Below, one piece after another: positions 7,821-15,515 of a stretch of DNA of 18,300 bases. The DNA is from CAXYVC01 sp964292295 (GTDB lineage Bacteria; Acidobacteriota; Holophagae; Holophagales; Holophagaceae), in assembly GCA_964292295.1 (NCBI GenBank), contig CAXYVC010000046.1:1-18300 (forward strand). Direction: 5' to 3'. The number at the start of each line of letters is the position of its first letter. The stretch's first letter is position 1. The position numbers and the translations under genes are program-made. The notes below the pieces were generated by a model that saw nothing but the letters and a program-made list of their open reading frames with translations, had not been told where the DNA came from and did no database searches.

Positions 7821-10364
7821 ATGCCCATCGACTGCATCGACCTTTCCTTCCTGCCCCTCCGGAGCACGCGCCTGGCGGGCAGCCTGCTCGCCCTTGCGCT
7901 GGCGGCGGGGGCCCACGGCCTGCCCGCCTTCGCCCAGGACAGCGAGACCCTTTCCAAGATCGAGGTGGTGGGGGCCAAGAAGGCCACCCCCGAGACCGTG
8001 ATCTACAAGTCCGGCCTGAAGGTGGGCGACGACCTGCGGGCCGTGGACTTCAGCGCCGTGGTGGAGAAGCTCTGGGCCTCCGGGATCTACGACGACGTGA
8101 AGCTCGAGGTGCAGGAAGGCAAGGACGGCAAGGTCCTGGTCATCCGCGTGGTGGAGCGGCCCGTCGTGCGCGAGGTCGACTACCGGGGCGGCACGGAGGT
8201 GGGCCTCACGGGCCTGAAGGACAAGATCAAGGAGAAGAAGCTCACCCTGCCCGAGAGCAGCGTGTACGATCCGGAGGCCGCCCGCAAGATCAAGAGCCTC
8301 ATCGTGGACCAGTGCGCCGAGAAGGGCTTCCGCAATCCGGTGGTGGACGTGCAGCTCGAGCCGCTGGGACCCGGCGTGGCGCGCCTCGTCTTCGACATCA
8401 AGGAGGGGGCGAAGGTCCGCATCTACAAGGTGGCCTTCCGCGGGAACACGGTGTTCTCCAGCGCGAAGCTCCGGCGCCTGATGGAGAAGACGCGCGAGCA
8501 CTGGATGTTCAGCTGGCTCACCAGCCACGACCTTCTGGTGAAGGCGAACCTGGACGAGGATCTGAAGAAGATCAAGAAGGCCTACTGGCGCGAAGGCTAC
8601 AAGGACGTCTTCGTGGGGCAGCCCACGATCCAGGTGGACGACCGCACCACCGAGCGCCAGAAGCGCAAGAACGTGAAGCGTGTCGCGGAGATGAAGAGCC
8701 CGAAGTACGACCTGCGCGCCACCCTCACCATTCCCATCCTGGAGGGCGAGCGCTTCTACGAGGGCACCTTCAAGGTGGAGGGCAACGACAAGGTCTTCAA
8801 GGGCGCGAAGGGCGCGGAGTTCTACCGCTACAAGATCGGCCAGATCCGCCGCGACAACCGCAGCCTGGTGGCCAAGCTGCTGGACCTGAAGCCCTCGGAG
8901 GAGGACCTCCCGGGCGAGAAGAAGAAGCGTGTCTTCGATCTCGACGGCCTCAACGAGGGCCTGGACAAGATCGCCGAGGACCACCGCAACCTGGGCTACG
9001 TGGCCTTCCACGCGGACAAGAAGATGGAGGTCCGCGAGGCGGACGGCGTGAAGAAGGTGGACGTGGTCCTGAAGGTGGACGAGGGGGAGCAGTTCACCAT
9101 CCGCCGCATCAACATCGAGGGCAACACCACCACCAAGGACAAGGTGATCCGCCGCAGCCTGCCCATGCGCGAGGGGGACGTCTTCCGCATGGAGGCCCTG
9201 AAGGACGCCTACACCGGCATCGGGCAGCTGGGCTTCTTCGACGTGAAGGGGAACGAGCCCAAGATCGATCCCGTGGGGGACAAGCCCCAGGTGGACGTGA
9301 CCTTCAAGGGCGAGGAGGCCGGCGTCAACGAACTGCTGTTCAACGGCGGCTACGGCAGCCTGTTCGGCTTCAGCCTGGGCGTCAGCTTCTCCACCAAGAA
9401 CCTGGGCGGCGGGGGCGAAACCCTGGCCTTCAGCTACAACGGCGGCAAGTACCAGAAGTACGCCTCCATCTCCTTCACCGAGCCCTGGGTCTTCGACCAG
9501 CCGTACAGCTTCGGCGCCAGCATCGCCAACGGGAACACGGACTACGACGCCGACCGCGTCGGCAAGGCCAACGCCTACGAGCAGCACACCAAGAGCCTGG
9601 GCGTGAGCGTGGGCACCAAGCTCAGCACCTTCTTCCCGGAGAGCCGTTGGGCCTTCTTCACGTCCTACAGCGTGGGCTACAACTTCCGGATCATCCGCAT
9701 CGAGGGGGGACGGAGCTACTACTTCCGGGACAACCGCGAGCAGCTCACCTCCACGCTGAACCAGACCCTGTCCTACAACACCGTCAACCACCCCTTCAAG
9801 CCCACGGACGGCTTCCGTGCCACGGCGAGCCTGGAATACGGGGGCTGGCAGTTCGGCGGAGACCGGCCCTTCATCCGCACGAGCTTCGAGATGGCCAAGT
9901 TCGCCAGCCTCGCGGAGCGGCACATCTTCGCCGCGAACGTCTCCTACGGCTACATCCGCAACCTGAGCGAGTCGCCCCTGGCCACCTGGGAACTCTACCG
10001 CCCCGGCGGCGAGAACTCCATCCGCGGCTACCGCTACGGCCAGGTGGGCTCCGTGATGTACGACACCAGCGGCTATCCGGTGGTGGTGGGCGGCAACAAG
10101 CAGTTCCTGGCCAACCTGGAGTACCAGTTCAAGATCGCGGACCAGTTCCGCACCGTGCTCTTCTACGACATGGGCAACGCCTGGGGCCCCGGGCACAAGG
10201 TCTTCAGCGAGTCCCCGCGGCGTTCCGCGGGCCTGGAGCTGCGCTTCTTCCTGCCCATCAGCCCGGCGCCCATGCGGCTGATCTGGGCCCGGAAGCTGAA
10301 CCCCTACGCCTTCGATATGGACGGCAAGTCCGACTTCCAGTTCAGCATCGGCACCACCTTCTGA
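7821..10364 (+). CDS. bamA: outer membrane protein assembly factor BamA (Omp85 family)
   Basis: BamA is the central pore protein that inserts beta-barrel proteins into the outer membrane. The 847-aa product has a signal peptide with hydrophobic core LAGSLLALALAAGAHG and likely cleavage after AFA (about residue 38). Five POTRA repeats follow (approximately 45-115, 116-198, 199-310, 311-425 and 426-500), then a barrel from about 505 to the end. The barrel carries the conserved loop-6 motif IRGY (734-737, within GENSIRGYRYG) and ends in phenylalanine, the usual insertion signal. POTRA3 and POTRA4 carry long charged insertions. The ATG at 7821 is chosen because the signal peptide follows it; the ribosome site is weak, and the open frame extends to 7713. 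The skp-like gene follows 62 bases downstream, a conserved partnership in many diderms. Confidence 0.95.
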   Translation: MPIDCIDLSFLPLRSTRLAGSLLALALAAGAHGLPAFAQDSETLSKIEVVGAKKATPETVIYKSGLKVGDDLRAVDFSAVVEKLWASGIYDDVKLEVQEGKDGKVLVIRVVERPVVREVDYRGGTEVGLTGLKDKIKEKKLTLPESSVYDPEAARKIKSLIVDQCAEKGFRNPVVDVQLEPLGPGVARLVFDIKEGAKVRIYKVAFRGNTVFSSAKLRRLMEKTREHWMFSWLTSHDLLVKANLDEDLKKIKKAYWREGYKDVFVGQPTIQVDDRTTERQKRKNVKRVAEMKSPKYDLRATLTIPILEGERFYEGTFKVEGNDKVFKGAKGAEFYRYKIGQIRRDNRSLVAKLLDLKPSEEDLPGEKKKRVFDLDGLNEGLDKIAEDHRNLGYVAFHADKKMEVREADGVKKVDVVLKVDEGEQFTIRRINIEGNTTTKDKVIRRSLPMREGDVFRMEALKDAYTGIGQLGFFDVKGNEPKIDPVGDKPQVDVTFKGEEAGVNELLFNGGYGSLFGFSLGVSFSTKNLGGGGETLAFSYNGGKYQKYASISFTEPWVFDQPYSFGASIANGNTDYDADRVGKANAYEQHTKSLGVSVGTKLSTFFPESRWAFFTSYSVGYNFRIIRIEGGRSYYFRDNREQLTSTLNQTLSYNTVNHPFKPTDGFRATASLEYGGWQFGGDRPFIRTSFEMAKFASLAERHIFAANVSYGYIRNLSESPLATWELYRPGGENSIRGYRYGQVGSVMYDTSGYPVVVGGNKQFLANLEYQFKIADQFRTVLFYDMGNAWGPGHKVFSESPRRSAGLELRFFLPISPAPMRLIWARKLNPYAFDMDGKSDFQFSIGTTF

Positions 10365-10389
10365 GCGCGGGCGCCGGGCGCGCCTGCGC

Positions 10390-10395
10390 TAGAAT
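10390..10395 (+). promoter_or_regulatory. possible -10 element for the skp-like gene
   Basis: TAGAAT in the bamA-skp gap lies 31 bases before the ATG, so the transcript would carry the GGAG ribosome site at 10417-10420. There is no recognisable -35. This may be an internal promoter in addition to read-through from bamA. Confidence 0.35.
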
Positions 10396-10426
10396 GAACA
10401 GCATTCAACCTTTTCCGGAGATCCGC

Positions 10427-11008
10427 ATGCGTCGCTTCCTCCTCGCCACGAGCCTTGCCGCCGTCCTCCCGATGGCGGCCCAGGAGCACCCCGCTCCCCG
10501 CTTCGCGGTCTTCATCCCCCAGCAGGTGATCAGCCAGTCCGTGCGGGCGAAGAAGGTCTTCGCCGACCTCGAGGTGCTCAACAAGAACCTGAGCGACAAG
10601 CTGCGCACCAAGGCCGAGGAGCTGCAGCGGATGGAGCAGCAGATCAAGAGTCCGGGCCTCTCGGACGAGGGCCGGGCCAAGCTCGAGCGCGAGTTCCAGG
10701 ATCTCCAGCTGGCCTTCAAGCGCATCCAGGAGGACAGCCAGAAGGAGTTTGCCGCCGCCCAGCAGCGCACCTTCGGCCAGTTCCAGCAGGAGGTGAAGCC
10801 GCTCCTCGACGCCGTGGCGAAGGAGTGGAAGCTGCACGTGGTGATGCAGTACCAGGAGGGCCTCTTCCTGAGCGTGGACGAGGCCTGGCTGCTCGCCTTC
10901 TCCCAGGAGGTCGCCAAGCGCTACGACGCGAAGTACGCCAACGGCGAGCCGGCCGCCCCGGCCGCGAAGCCCGCGTCCAAGCCTGCGCCCAAGCCCGCCA
11001 AGAAGTAG
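10427..11008 (+). CDS. Skp/OmpH-family periplasmic chaperone
   Basis: The 193-aa exported protein resembles Skp/OmpH, which holds unfolded outer-membrane proteins in the periplasm and delivers them to BamA. A short signal peptide (RRFLLATSLAAVLPMAA) is cleaved near residue 18. A first beta-strand, FAVFIPQQVISQS, and the segment RAKKVFADLEVLN match the family start. A long charged coiled coil (about 45-130) would form the tentacles. A closing strand, KLHVVMQYQEGLFLSV, is followed by a helix. The tail (175-193) is a run of Ala, Pro and Lys with repeated KP pairs, not usual in the family. The ATG at 10427 has GGAG 6 bases upstream; an earlier in-frame ATG at 10394 would spoil the signal peptide. 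Position right after bamA supports the call. Confidence 0.87.
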   Translation: MRRFLLATSLAAVLPMAAQEHPAPRFAVFIPQQVISQSVRAKKVFADLEVLNKNLSDKLRTKAEELQRMEQQIKSPGLSDEGRAKLEREFQDLQLAFKRIQEDSQKEFAAAQQRTFGQFQQEVKPLLDAVAKEWKLHVVMQYQEGLFLSVDEAWLLAFSQEVAKRYDAKYANGEPAAPAAKPASKPAPKPAKK

Positions 11009-11020
11009 TTCAGAAGGCGT

Positions 11021-11479
11021 TCAGCCGCGGCCCGTGGAGCCGTAGCCCCCTTCGCCGCGCCCGGTCTCCCCGAGCGCGGCGAGTTCCGTACAGGGCTCCC
11101 ACGTCCAGGCCGGGACGGGGGAGACGAGGAGCTGGGCGATGCGGTCGCCCCGGCGCACGGGGAAGGCTTCGGTCCCGTGGTTCACCAGGAGGACCATCAC
11201 CTCGCCGCGGTAGTCCGCGTCGATGGTGCCCGGAGCGTTCAGGACGGTGACGCCGTGCTTCAGGGCCAGGCCGGAGCGCGGGCGTACCTGCCCCTCGAAG
11301 CCCGGCGGGATCGCCAGGACCAGCCCCGTGGGCACGAGTCGGCGTTCTCCCGGGGCCAGGGTCCAGGCTTCTCCCTCGGGCAGGGCCGCCCGCAGGTCCA
11401 TGGCCGCGGCGTGGGCCGTGGCCCGGGAGGGCAGGGGCAGGCCTTCGCCGTGGGGAAGGAGATGGAGGGGGATCCGCAT
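11021..11479 (-). CDS. dut: dUTP diphosphatase
   Basis: This trimeric enzyme hydrolyses dUTP to dUMP, keeping uracil out of DNA and supplying thymidylate synthesis. The 152-aa protein has all five family motifs: AAAMDLRA (24-31; the usual Tyr before Asp is Met), PRSGLA (67-72), APGTIDADYRGE (82-93) with the uracil-site block and catalytic Asp, GDRIAQLLV (111-119), and the C-terminal glycine-rich RGEGGYGSTG (141-150) that closes over the substrate. The open frame extends upstream to 11659, but the ATG at 11479 begins the domain and has GAGG (11485-11488) 5 bases before it. The gene is convergent with the skp-like gene with only 12 bases between stops. Confidence 0.95.
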   Translation of the reverse strand: MRIPLHLLPHGEGLPLPSRATAHAAAMDLRAALPEGEAWTLAPGERRLVPTGLVLAIPPGFEGQVRPRSGLALKHGVTVLNAPGTIDADYRGEVMVLLVNHGTEAFPVRRGDRIAQLLVSPVPAWTWEPCTELAALGETGRGEGGYGSTGRG

Positions 11480-11533
11480 GGCAGCCTCGTCGCGCGGGCC
11501 GGAGGGGCTTCCGGGTTGTGCTCCGCGTCCTCC

Positions 11534-11560
11534 ACCATAGCCCACGGATGGGGCTAACCT
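11534..11560. promoter_or_regulatory. possible divergent promoter pair, dut and DUF4097 gene
   Basis: The 151-base divergent gap contains TATGGT on the minus strand (11534-11539), facing dut, and TAACCT on the plus strand (11555-11560), facing the DUF4097 gene. Both are -10-like; neither has a clear -35. No operator-like dyad was recognised here. Confidence 0.25.
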
Positions 11561-11630
11561 TGAAGACAGCCCGTGCGTTGTACGGGGGGCCAGGCCGGAC
11601 CTGGGTCTTTTCCAAGGTGAGGGGGGTGCC

Positions 11631-12503
11631 ATGTCGACCGCCATCCGATTCCCGCGCATCGCCGGGGCCCTGTTGCTGGGCGGGGCGCTGCTGGCCCAGG
11701 CCCCTTCCGTTCCGGCCCTCCGGGGGACGACCCGCGCCGAGAACCGCGTGGAGCGCCTCGCCTACGGGGGCCGCCTGCGCGTGCAGAACCGCAACGGCAG
11801 CATCCGCGTTCAGGGCTGGGACCGCGAGGAGGTCTCCCTCGTCGCGGCGATCCGCGATTCGGAGCGGCGACGCGTGGAACTGGTGTTCCAGCGCCAGGGG
11901 GCGGACCTGGACATCGAGGCCCGCTTCCAGCAGCAGGGCTGGAACTTCGGTTTCGCTGCCGTGCGCAGCCCCCGCTGCGAGATGGCCCTCAGCGTACCCC
12001 GCCGCCTGCTGGCCTTCTTCCGCACGACCAACGGTGCCGTGACGGTGGCCCGGGTGAACGGCTATGCCCGCTGCGAGACCACCAACGGCGACATCCAGGT
12101 GCGCGAGGTGGCCGGCGAGGTGCACGTCGACACCACCAACGGCAACGTGGAACTGGAGGACCTGAAGGCCCGCGTCAAGGGCGGCACGACCAACGGGCAG
12201 ATCCGCGTGGAGGGCGTGGAGGGCGGCCTGGACCTCGAGACGACCAACGGGCACATCCTGGCGCGGAACCTTGACGGCTGGGGCGAGGGCATCCGGATGG
12301 AGACCACCAACGGATCCATCGACGTGGAGCTGGGCCGCGCCTCCGGCGAACTCCGGGCCGAAAACACGGTGGGGAGCCTGGAGGTCCACGTGCCCGGCGC
12401 CCAGCTGATGGAGCTCGGCAAGCACAGCGTGCGCCTGCGCATCCCCGGGCGCAGCCAGCGCATCCACCTCGAGACCACCACCGGCAGCATCCGCATCCAC
12501 TGA
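11631..12503 (+). CDS. exported DUF4097-type beta-repeat protein
   Basis: This 290-aa protein has a signal peptide (RIAGALLLGGALLAQA, cleaved near residue 24) and is predicted to be secreted to the periplasm or surface. Residues 45-110 form a first beta-rich part with the variant motif NRNGSIRV. From 132 the tetrapeptide TTNG recurs at 132, 150, 168, 186, 204 and 225, then degenerate forms NTVG (245) and TTTG (282). Each is followed by a short strand such as GDIQVREV. This pattern is typical of DUF4097 (putative adhesin) domains, which fold as a right-handed beta-helix-like stack; their biochemical role is not established. A GAGG-rich ribosome site precedes the ATG. The M16-like pair follows 55 bases downstream and has its own -10-like element, so co-transcription is uncertain. 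Confidence 0.82.
   Translation: MSTAIRFPRIAGALLLGGALLAQAPSVPALRGTTRAENRVERLAYGGRLRVQNRNGSIRVQGWDREEVSLVAAIRDSERRRVELVFQRQGADLDIEARFQQQGWNFGFAAVRSPRCEMALSVPRRLLAFFRTTNGAVTVARVNGYARCETTNGDIQVREVAGEVHVDTTNGNVELEDLKARVKGGTTNGQIRVEGVEGGLDLETTNGHILARNLDGWGEGIRMETTNGSIDVELGRASGELRAENTVGSLEVHVPGAQLMELGKHSVRLRIPGRSQRIHLETTTGSIRIH
12024..12314 (+). repeat. in-frame 54-bp periodic repeat coding for TTNG rungs
   Basis: ACSACCAACGG recurs every 54 bases (12024, 12078, 12132, 12186, 12240), then after 63 bases (12303), giving TTNG every 18 residues. The intervening codons vary, so the regularity is kept at protein level rather than by recent DNA duplication. Confidence 0.85.
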
Positions 12504-12546
12504 AGGCCCGCCTGCGGCACGGGGCGATGCGGGGGGGCAGGACCGC

Positions 12547-12552
12547 TACACT
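12547..12552 (+). promoter_or_regulatory. -10-like hexamer next to the start codon (leaderless promoter candidate)
   Basis: TACACT is followed by exactly six bases and then the ATG at 12559. That spacing places the expected transcription start on the ATG itself. No Shine-Dalgarno sequence lies within 15 bases of this ATG, consistent with a leaderless mRNA. Confidence 0.4.
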
Positions 12553-12558
12553 AGCCCC

Positions 12559-14229
12559 ATGCGTCTGCTGAGCCTGCTGCTCCTGATCCCGTTCCTCGCG
12601 GCCGCGCCCGCGGGGGCGGAGGCCCCGGGCCTTCCCGCGGTGGGGGAGCGGCGCCTAGCGAACGGCGTGCGGGTGCTGACGGTGGAGCGCCCGGGCAGCG
12701 GGGCCCTCCACGTGCGGCTCCTCCTGCGGGGAGGGCGCGCGGACACGGGTACCCTCCCTCCCGTCGCGGCGGAGCTCCTGGCGCGGACCCTGCTCGGGCC
12801 CGCCCTGCCCGAGGACCTCGGGAACGGCGCAGCCCTGGACCCGCTCCTGAAGCGGGAGGAGGCCGCGTGGGAGGCCCGGCGCCTCGAGGGGCTCCGGCGC
12901 ATCCGCGGGGGCGGGAGCGGGGATGCGGAGGGGGTGGCGGAGCTCGTGCGCCAGGCCCGGGCGGCCCTGGACGCGCGCCTCGCTTCCGGTCCGGACGCCT
13001 TCGACGCCCTGGGGGCCTCCCGGCGCAGCTGCACCGCGGAGGCCGACTACCTGGAGGAAGCCCTGGACCTTCCGGCCGAGCGCTTCGAGGCGTGGTGCGG
13101 CTTGGCCGCGGAACGCCTGCGCATCCTCCAGCTGGGGCGCTTCCCTGCGGAGCGGGACCGCCTGCTGGCGGAGCTGGGTGGCGAGGCCTCCCAGGCCCGG
13201 GCGGCCCTTTCGGTGCTTCTGGGGACTGCCTTCCCCACCCATCCCTACGGGGCCGAGGCCTCCCTGTCCAAGGCCGCCATCCAGGCCCTCACCTGGTCCG
13301 AGCTGCGGGCCTACGCGCGCTGGGCCGTGTCGCCCGAGCGTCTGGTGCTGGTGCTGGTGGGCGATGTGGCCCGGGCCCATGCCCTGCCGGCCCTGGAGCG
13401 CAGCTTCGGCAGCCTGCCCGCGGCGCCGGAGGGCGCCGGGCGGCGCGAGGCCACAGGCCCCATGCTCCCCGAGGCTTCGGGTGCCCGCCGGCTCCAGGCC
13501 TGCATGACCGGCTCCGCCCGCCTGTACATGGCCTGGCTGGTTCCCCCCCTGGCCCATCCCGATGGTCCGCAGCTCCAGGTGCTCGCTGCCATGCTCGGGG
13601 GCAACCGGGAGGCCCGCCTGCCCCGGCGGCTGCTGGCCGAGGGGGGCCCCGCCCGCGACCTGAAGCTCCGCCTGCACGTGCCCGGGGGGCGGGACGTGGG
13701 GCTGCTCGCCCTGGAGGCCCTGCCCGCCCAGGGGCGCGGTCTGGCAGAACTCGAGCAGGCGGCCCTGGGCGAGATGCTCCGCCCCCAGACCCAGCCCTTC
13801 GGCCAGGAGGAGATTCGCCGAGCCCAGCGCCTCGTGGAGCAGGAGCTCCTGCGCGCCCAGGAGGATGCCGGCAGCCTGGCCCACCTGCTGGGCGCCGCCA
13901 CCTGCGAAGGGGGCGACTGGCGCCTTCCATTCCGCCTGCTGGGCCTCGGCCGCGACGTGACGCCGGAGGAGCTCCAGGGCGCCGCCCGTCGCCACCTGGC
14001 TTCGCAGCAGCTCGTGGTGGCCCTCCTGGAGCCGGATCCGCTCCTGACCCCCCAGGACGCCCAGGAGGGGCGCCTGGTGAAGGCCCTGGAGGCGCTGCTC
14101 GCGCCGCGCCTGCCGGACCGGGCCCGCCTCGAGGCGGTGGTGCGCGAGGCCGTGCGCCAGCTGCGGATGCTCGGGGTCGCGGAACGGGAGGCCACCCTGC
14201 GCCTGCTGGAAGCCCAGGTGAAGCCGTGA
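12559..14229 (+). CDS. M16 peptidase-like protein lacking the zinc motif (first of pair)
   Basis: This is a 556-aa exported protein. A clean signal peptide (RLLSLLLLIPFLAAAPAGA) is followed by an M16 (insulinase/pitrilysin) N-terminal domain. RRLANGVRVLTVE corresponds to the first strand. The region after RGGRADTGTLPP should hold HxxEH but reads VAAELLARTLL, and there is no histidine between residues 52 and 227. The domain continues with the long helical insertion of the large bacterial M16 type, SCTAEADYLEEALDLP, an ERDRLLAE segment where the third zinc ligand (Glu205) may persist, HPYG (228-231) and VLVLVGDV (263-270). A C-terminal M16 domain covers about 305-500. I infer a non-catalytic paralogue that may act as a structural or substrate-binding partner. 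Its last four bases overlap the start of the next gene. Confidence 0.8.
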   Translation: MRLLSLLLLIPFLAAAPAGAEAPGLPAVGERRLANGVRVLTVERPGSGALHVRLLLRGGRADTGTLPPVAAELLARTLLGPALPEDLGNGAALDPLLKREEAAWEARRLEGLRRIRGGGSGDAEGVAELVRQARAALDARLASGPDAFDALGASRRSCTAEADYLEEALDLPAERFEAWCGLAAERLRILQLGRFPAERDRLLAELGGEASQARAALSVLLGTAFPTHPYGAEASLSKAAIQALTWSELRAYARWAVSPERLVLVLVGDVARAHALPALERSFGSLPAAPEGAGRREATGPMLPEASGARRLQACMTGSARLYMAWLVPPLAHPDGPQLQVLAAMLGGNREARLPRRLLAEGGPARDLKLRLHVPGGRDVGLLALEALPAQGRGLAELEQAALGEMLRPQTQPFGQEEIRRAQRLVEQELLRAQEDAGSLAHLLGAATCEGGDWRLPFRLLGLGRDVTPEELQGAARRHLASQQLVVALLEPDPLLTPQDAQEGRLVKALEALLAPRLPDRARLEAVVREAVRQLRMLGVAEREATLRLLEAQVKP

Positions 14230-15515
14230 GGGCTGCCGCCGGGCTTCTGCTGGCGCCCGCCCTCCTGGCCCAGGCTCCCGGGGGCTTCCGTCTGCCCACG
14301 GGCCTGCAGGTCCTTTCCGCGCGCGCCGCAGAAGCCCCGCTCGTGCGCCTGGAACTGCAGATCCGCTGGGATCCCTCCGAGGAGCCCGCGGAGAACCGGG
14401 CTTGCGCGGCCCTCCTGGCGGAGCTGCTGGCGCGGGGCCATGCGGGAGCCTGGGACCGCCAGGGCTTCGTGCGCTGGATGGCGGGCTCGGGGTTGGAGCT
14501 GAACTTCCGGCCCCTCCGGCACGGGGTGGCCTGGAGCCTGTGTTCGGACGGTCGCGACCTGCCCGCCGCCTTCGAGGCCCTGGCGCTGGCCGCGGGGCGC
14601 CCCTCCTGGGATGGAGCCCTCCTGGCCCGCGCGAAGGAGGAGCTGCTGCGCCAGGGGGCGGAGGGGCCGCTCCTGGCGCGCGCCGAGGCCCTCCTGCGGG
14701 AGGCCCTGGCCGATCCCGCGCGTTCCGTGCTTCCTGCGGCGGAGGCGCTGCGGCGCCTCGGCCTGCCGGAGCTGGAGGCCTTCACGCGGCGGGTGCTGCG
14801 TCCCGAGCACGCGGTGCTCGTGGTCCACGGGCCCCTGGACCCCGGGCTCGTGCGTGCCCAGGCCGTGCAGCAGCTCGGGACCTGGGGACCGGCGCCCCAG
14901 CCCCAGGCCTCTCCGGGGGTGTCCGGGGCAGCCGGAACCTCGCGGGAGGCCCAGGTTCTCCTGGTGCCCGGGGAGGCTCCGGCCCTGTGGCTGGGGGCTC
15001 GTCTGGAGGTCGTGGGCCCCCGGGACGCCGCGCTCCGGGACCTTGCCGCCGCCTGGCTGGAGCAGCAGGTGCGCCGCGCCGCCTGCCCCGGCATCCGCAG
15101 CCTGGAGCTGGAGCTCCTGGAGGGGGATGCGGGGCCCGAGGCTTTCCTCCTGCGCGTCCGGCCCGCCGAGGGGGTTCCGCCCCTCCGGGCCCTGGAATCC
15201 TTGCGGTCCGGCCTCCTGGAGGACCTGCGCCGGGGCCCGGACGCGGGATCCCTGACCCTTCTCCGGACCCAGGCCCAGGCGCGGGCGGTGGCCCGTGCCC
15301 TGCACCCGGAGGCCCTCCTGCGGCGCCGGGCCGCCCTGGCGCTGGGAAGCCCCGACGGGGATGCCCACCTCGCGGACGTTCGGCCCCCGGAGCTGGCCGC
15401 CGCCCTCCGCCGCTGGACCGAGCCCGGGACCTGGAGGGCGGTGCTGGCCGGTACGGGGGAGGAGGCCCGGGGTGGATTGGAGGCCCTGGGCCTGGGCTCC
15501 GCCGTGCTGCGCTAG
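14226..15515 (+). CDS. M16 peptidase-like protein lacking the zinc motif (second of pair)
   Basis: The start is the GTG at 14226 in a GTGA overlap with the upstream stop, giving 429 aa with an immediate signal peptide (RAAAGLLLAPALLAQA). The long open frame upstream of this point is only a shadow. FRLPTGLQVLSA and the following strands match an M16 N-terminal domain. Where HxxEH is expected the protein reads ACAALLAELLARGH, so residues 62, 65 and 66 are Ala, Ala and Glu. The second half (about 205-429) resembles the M16 C-terminal domain (LLVPGEAPALWLGARLEV onward). Translational coupling to the first M16-like gene implies a heterodimer, as in M16B pairs; in known pairs one partner is active, whereas here neither appears to be. 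The stop shares the palindrome CTAG with purC. Confidence 0.78.
   Translation: MRAAAGLLLAPALLAQAPGGFRLPTGLQVLSARAAEAPLVRLELQIRWDPSEEPAENRACAALLAELLARGHAGAWDRQGFVRWMAGSGLELNFRPLRHGVAWSLCSDGRDLPAAFEALALAAGRPSWDGALLARAKEELLRQGAEGPLLARAEALLREALADPARSVLPAAEALRRLGLPELEAFTRRVLRPEHAVLVVHGPLDPGLVRAQAVQQLGTWGPAPQPQASPGVSGAAGTSREAQVLLVPGEAPALWLGARLEVVGPRDAALRDLAAAWLEQQVRRAACPGIRSLELELLEGDAGPEAFLLRVRPAEGVPPLRALESLRSGLLEDLRRGPDAGSLTLLRTQAQARAVARALHPEALLRRRAALALGSPDGDAHLADVRPPELAAALRRWTEPGTWRAVLAGTGEEARGGLEALGLGSAVLR

Noticed and set aside
8312..10426. Plus-strand open frame overlapping bamA and reading into the skp-like gene
   Set aside because: Only the part after the ATG at 10427 has a signal peptide and family features. 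The rest is out-of-frame bamA, rich in Arg, Pro, Gln and Gly.
12024..12314. CRISPR-like array
   Set aside because: The regular ACSACCAACGG units are in frame, encode TTNG with strand residues between, and lie inside a clear coding sequence. They are too short for CRISPR repeats.
12559..15515. Active M16 protease pair
   Set aside because: The zinc-binding HxxEH is missing from both proteins, so a catalytic call is not supported.
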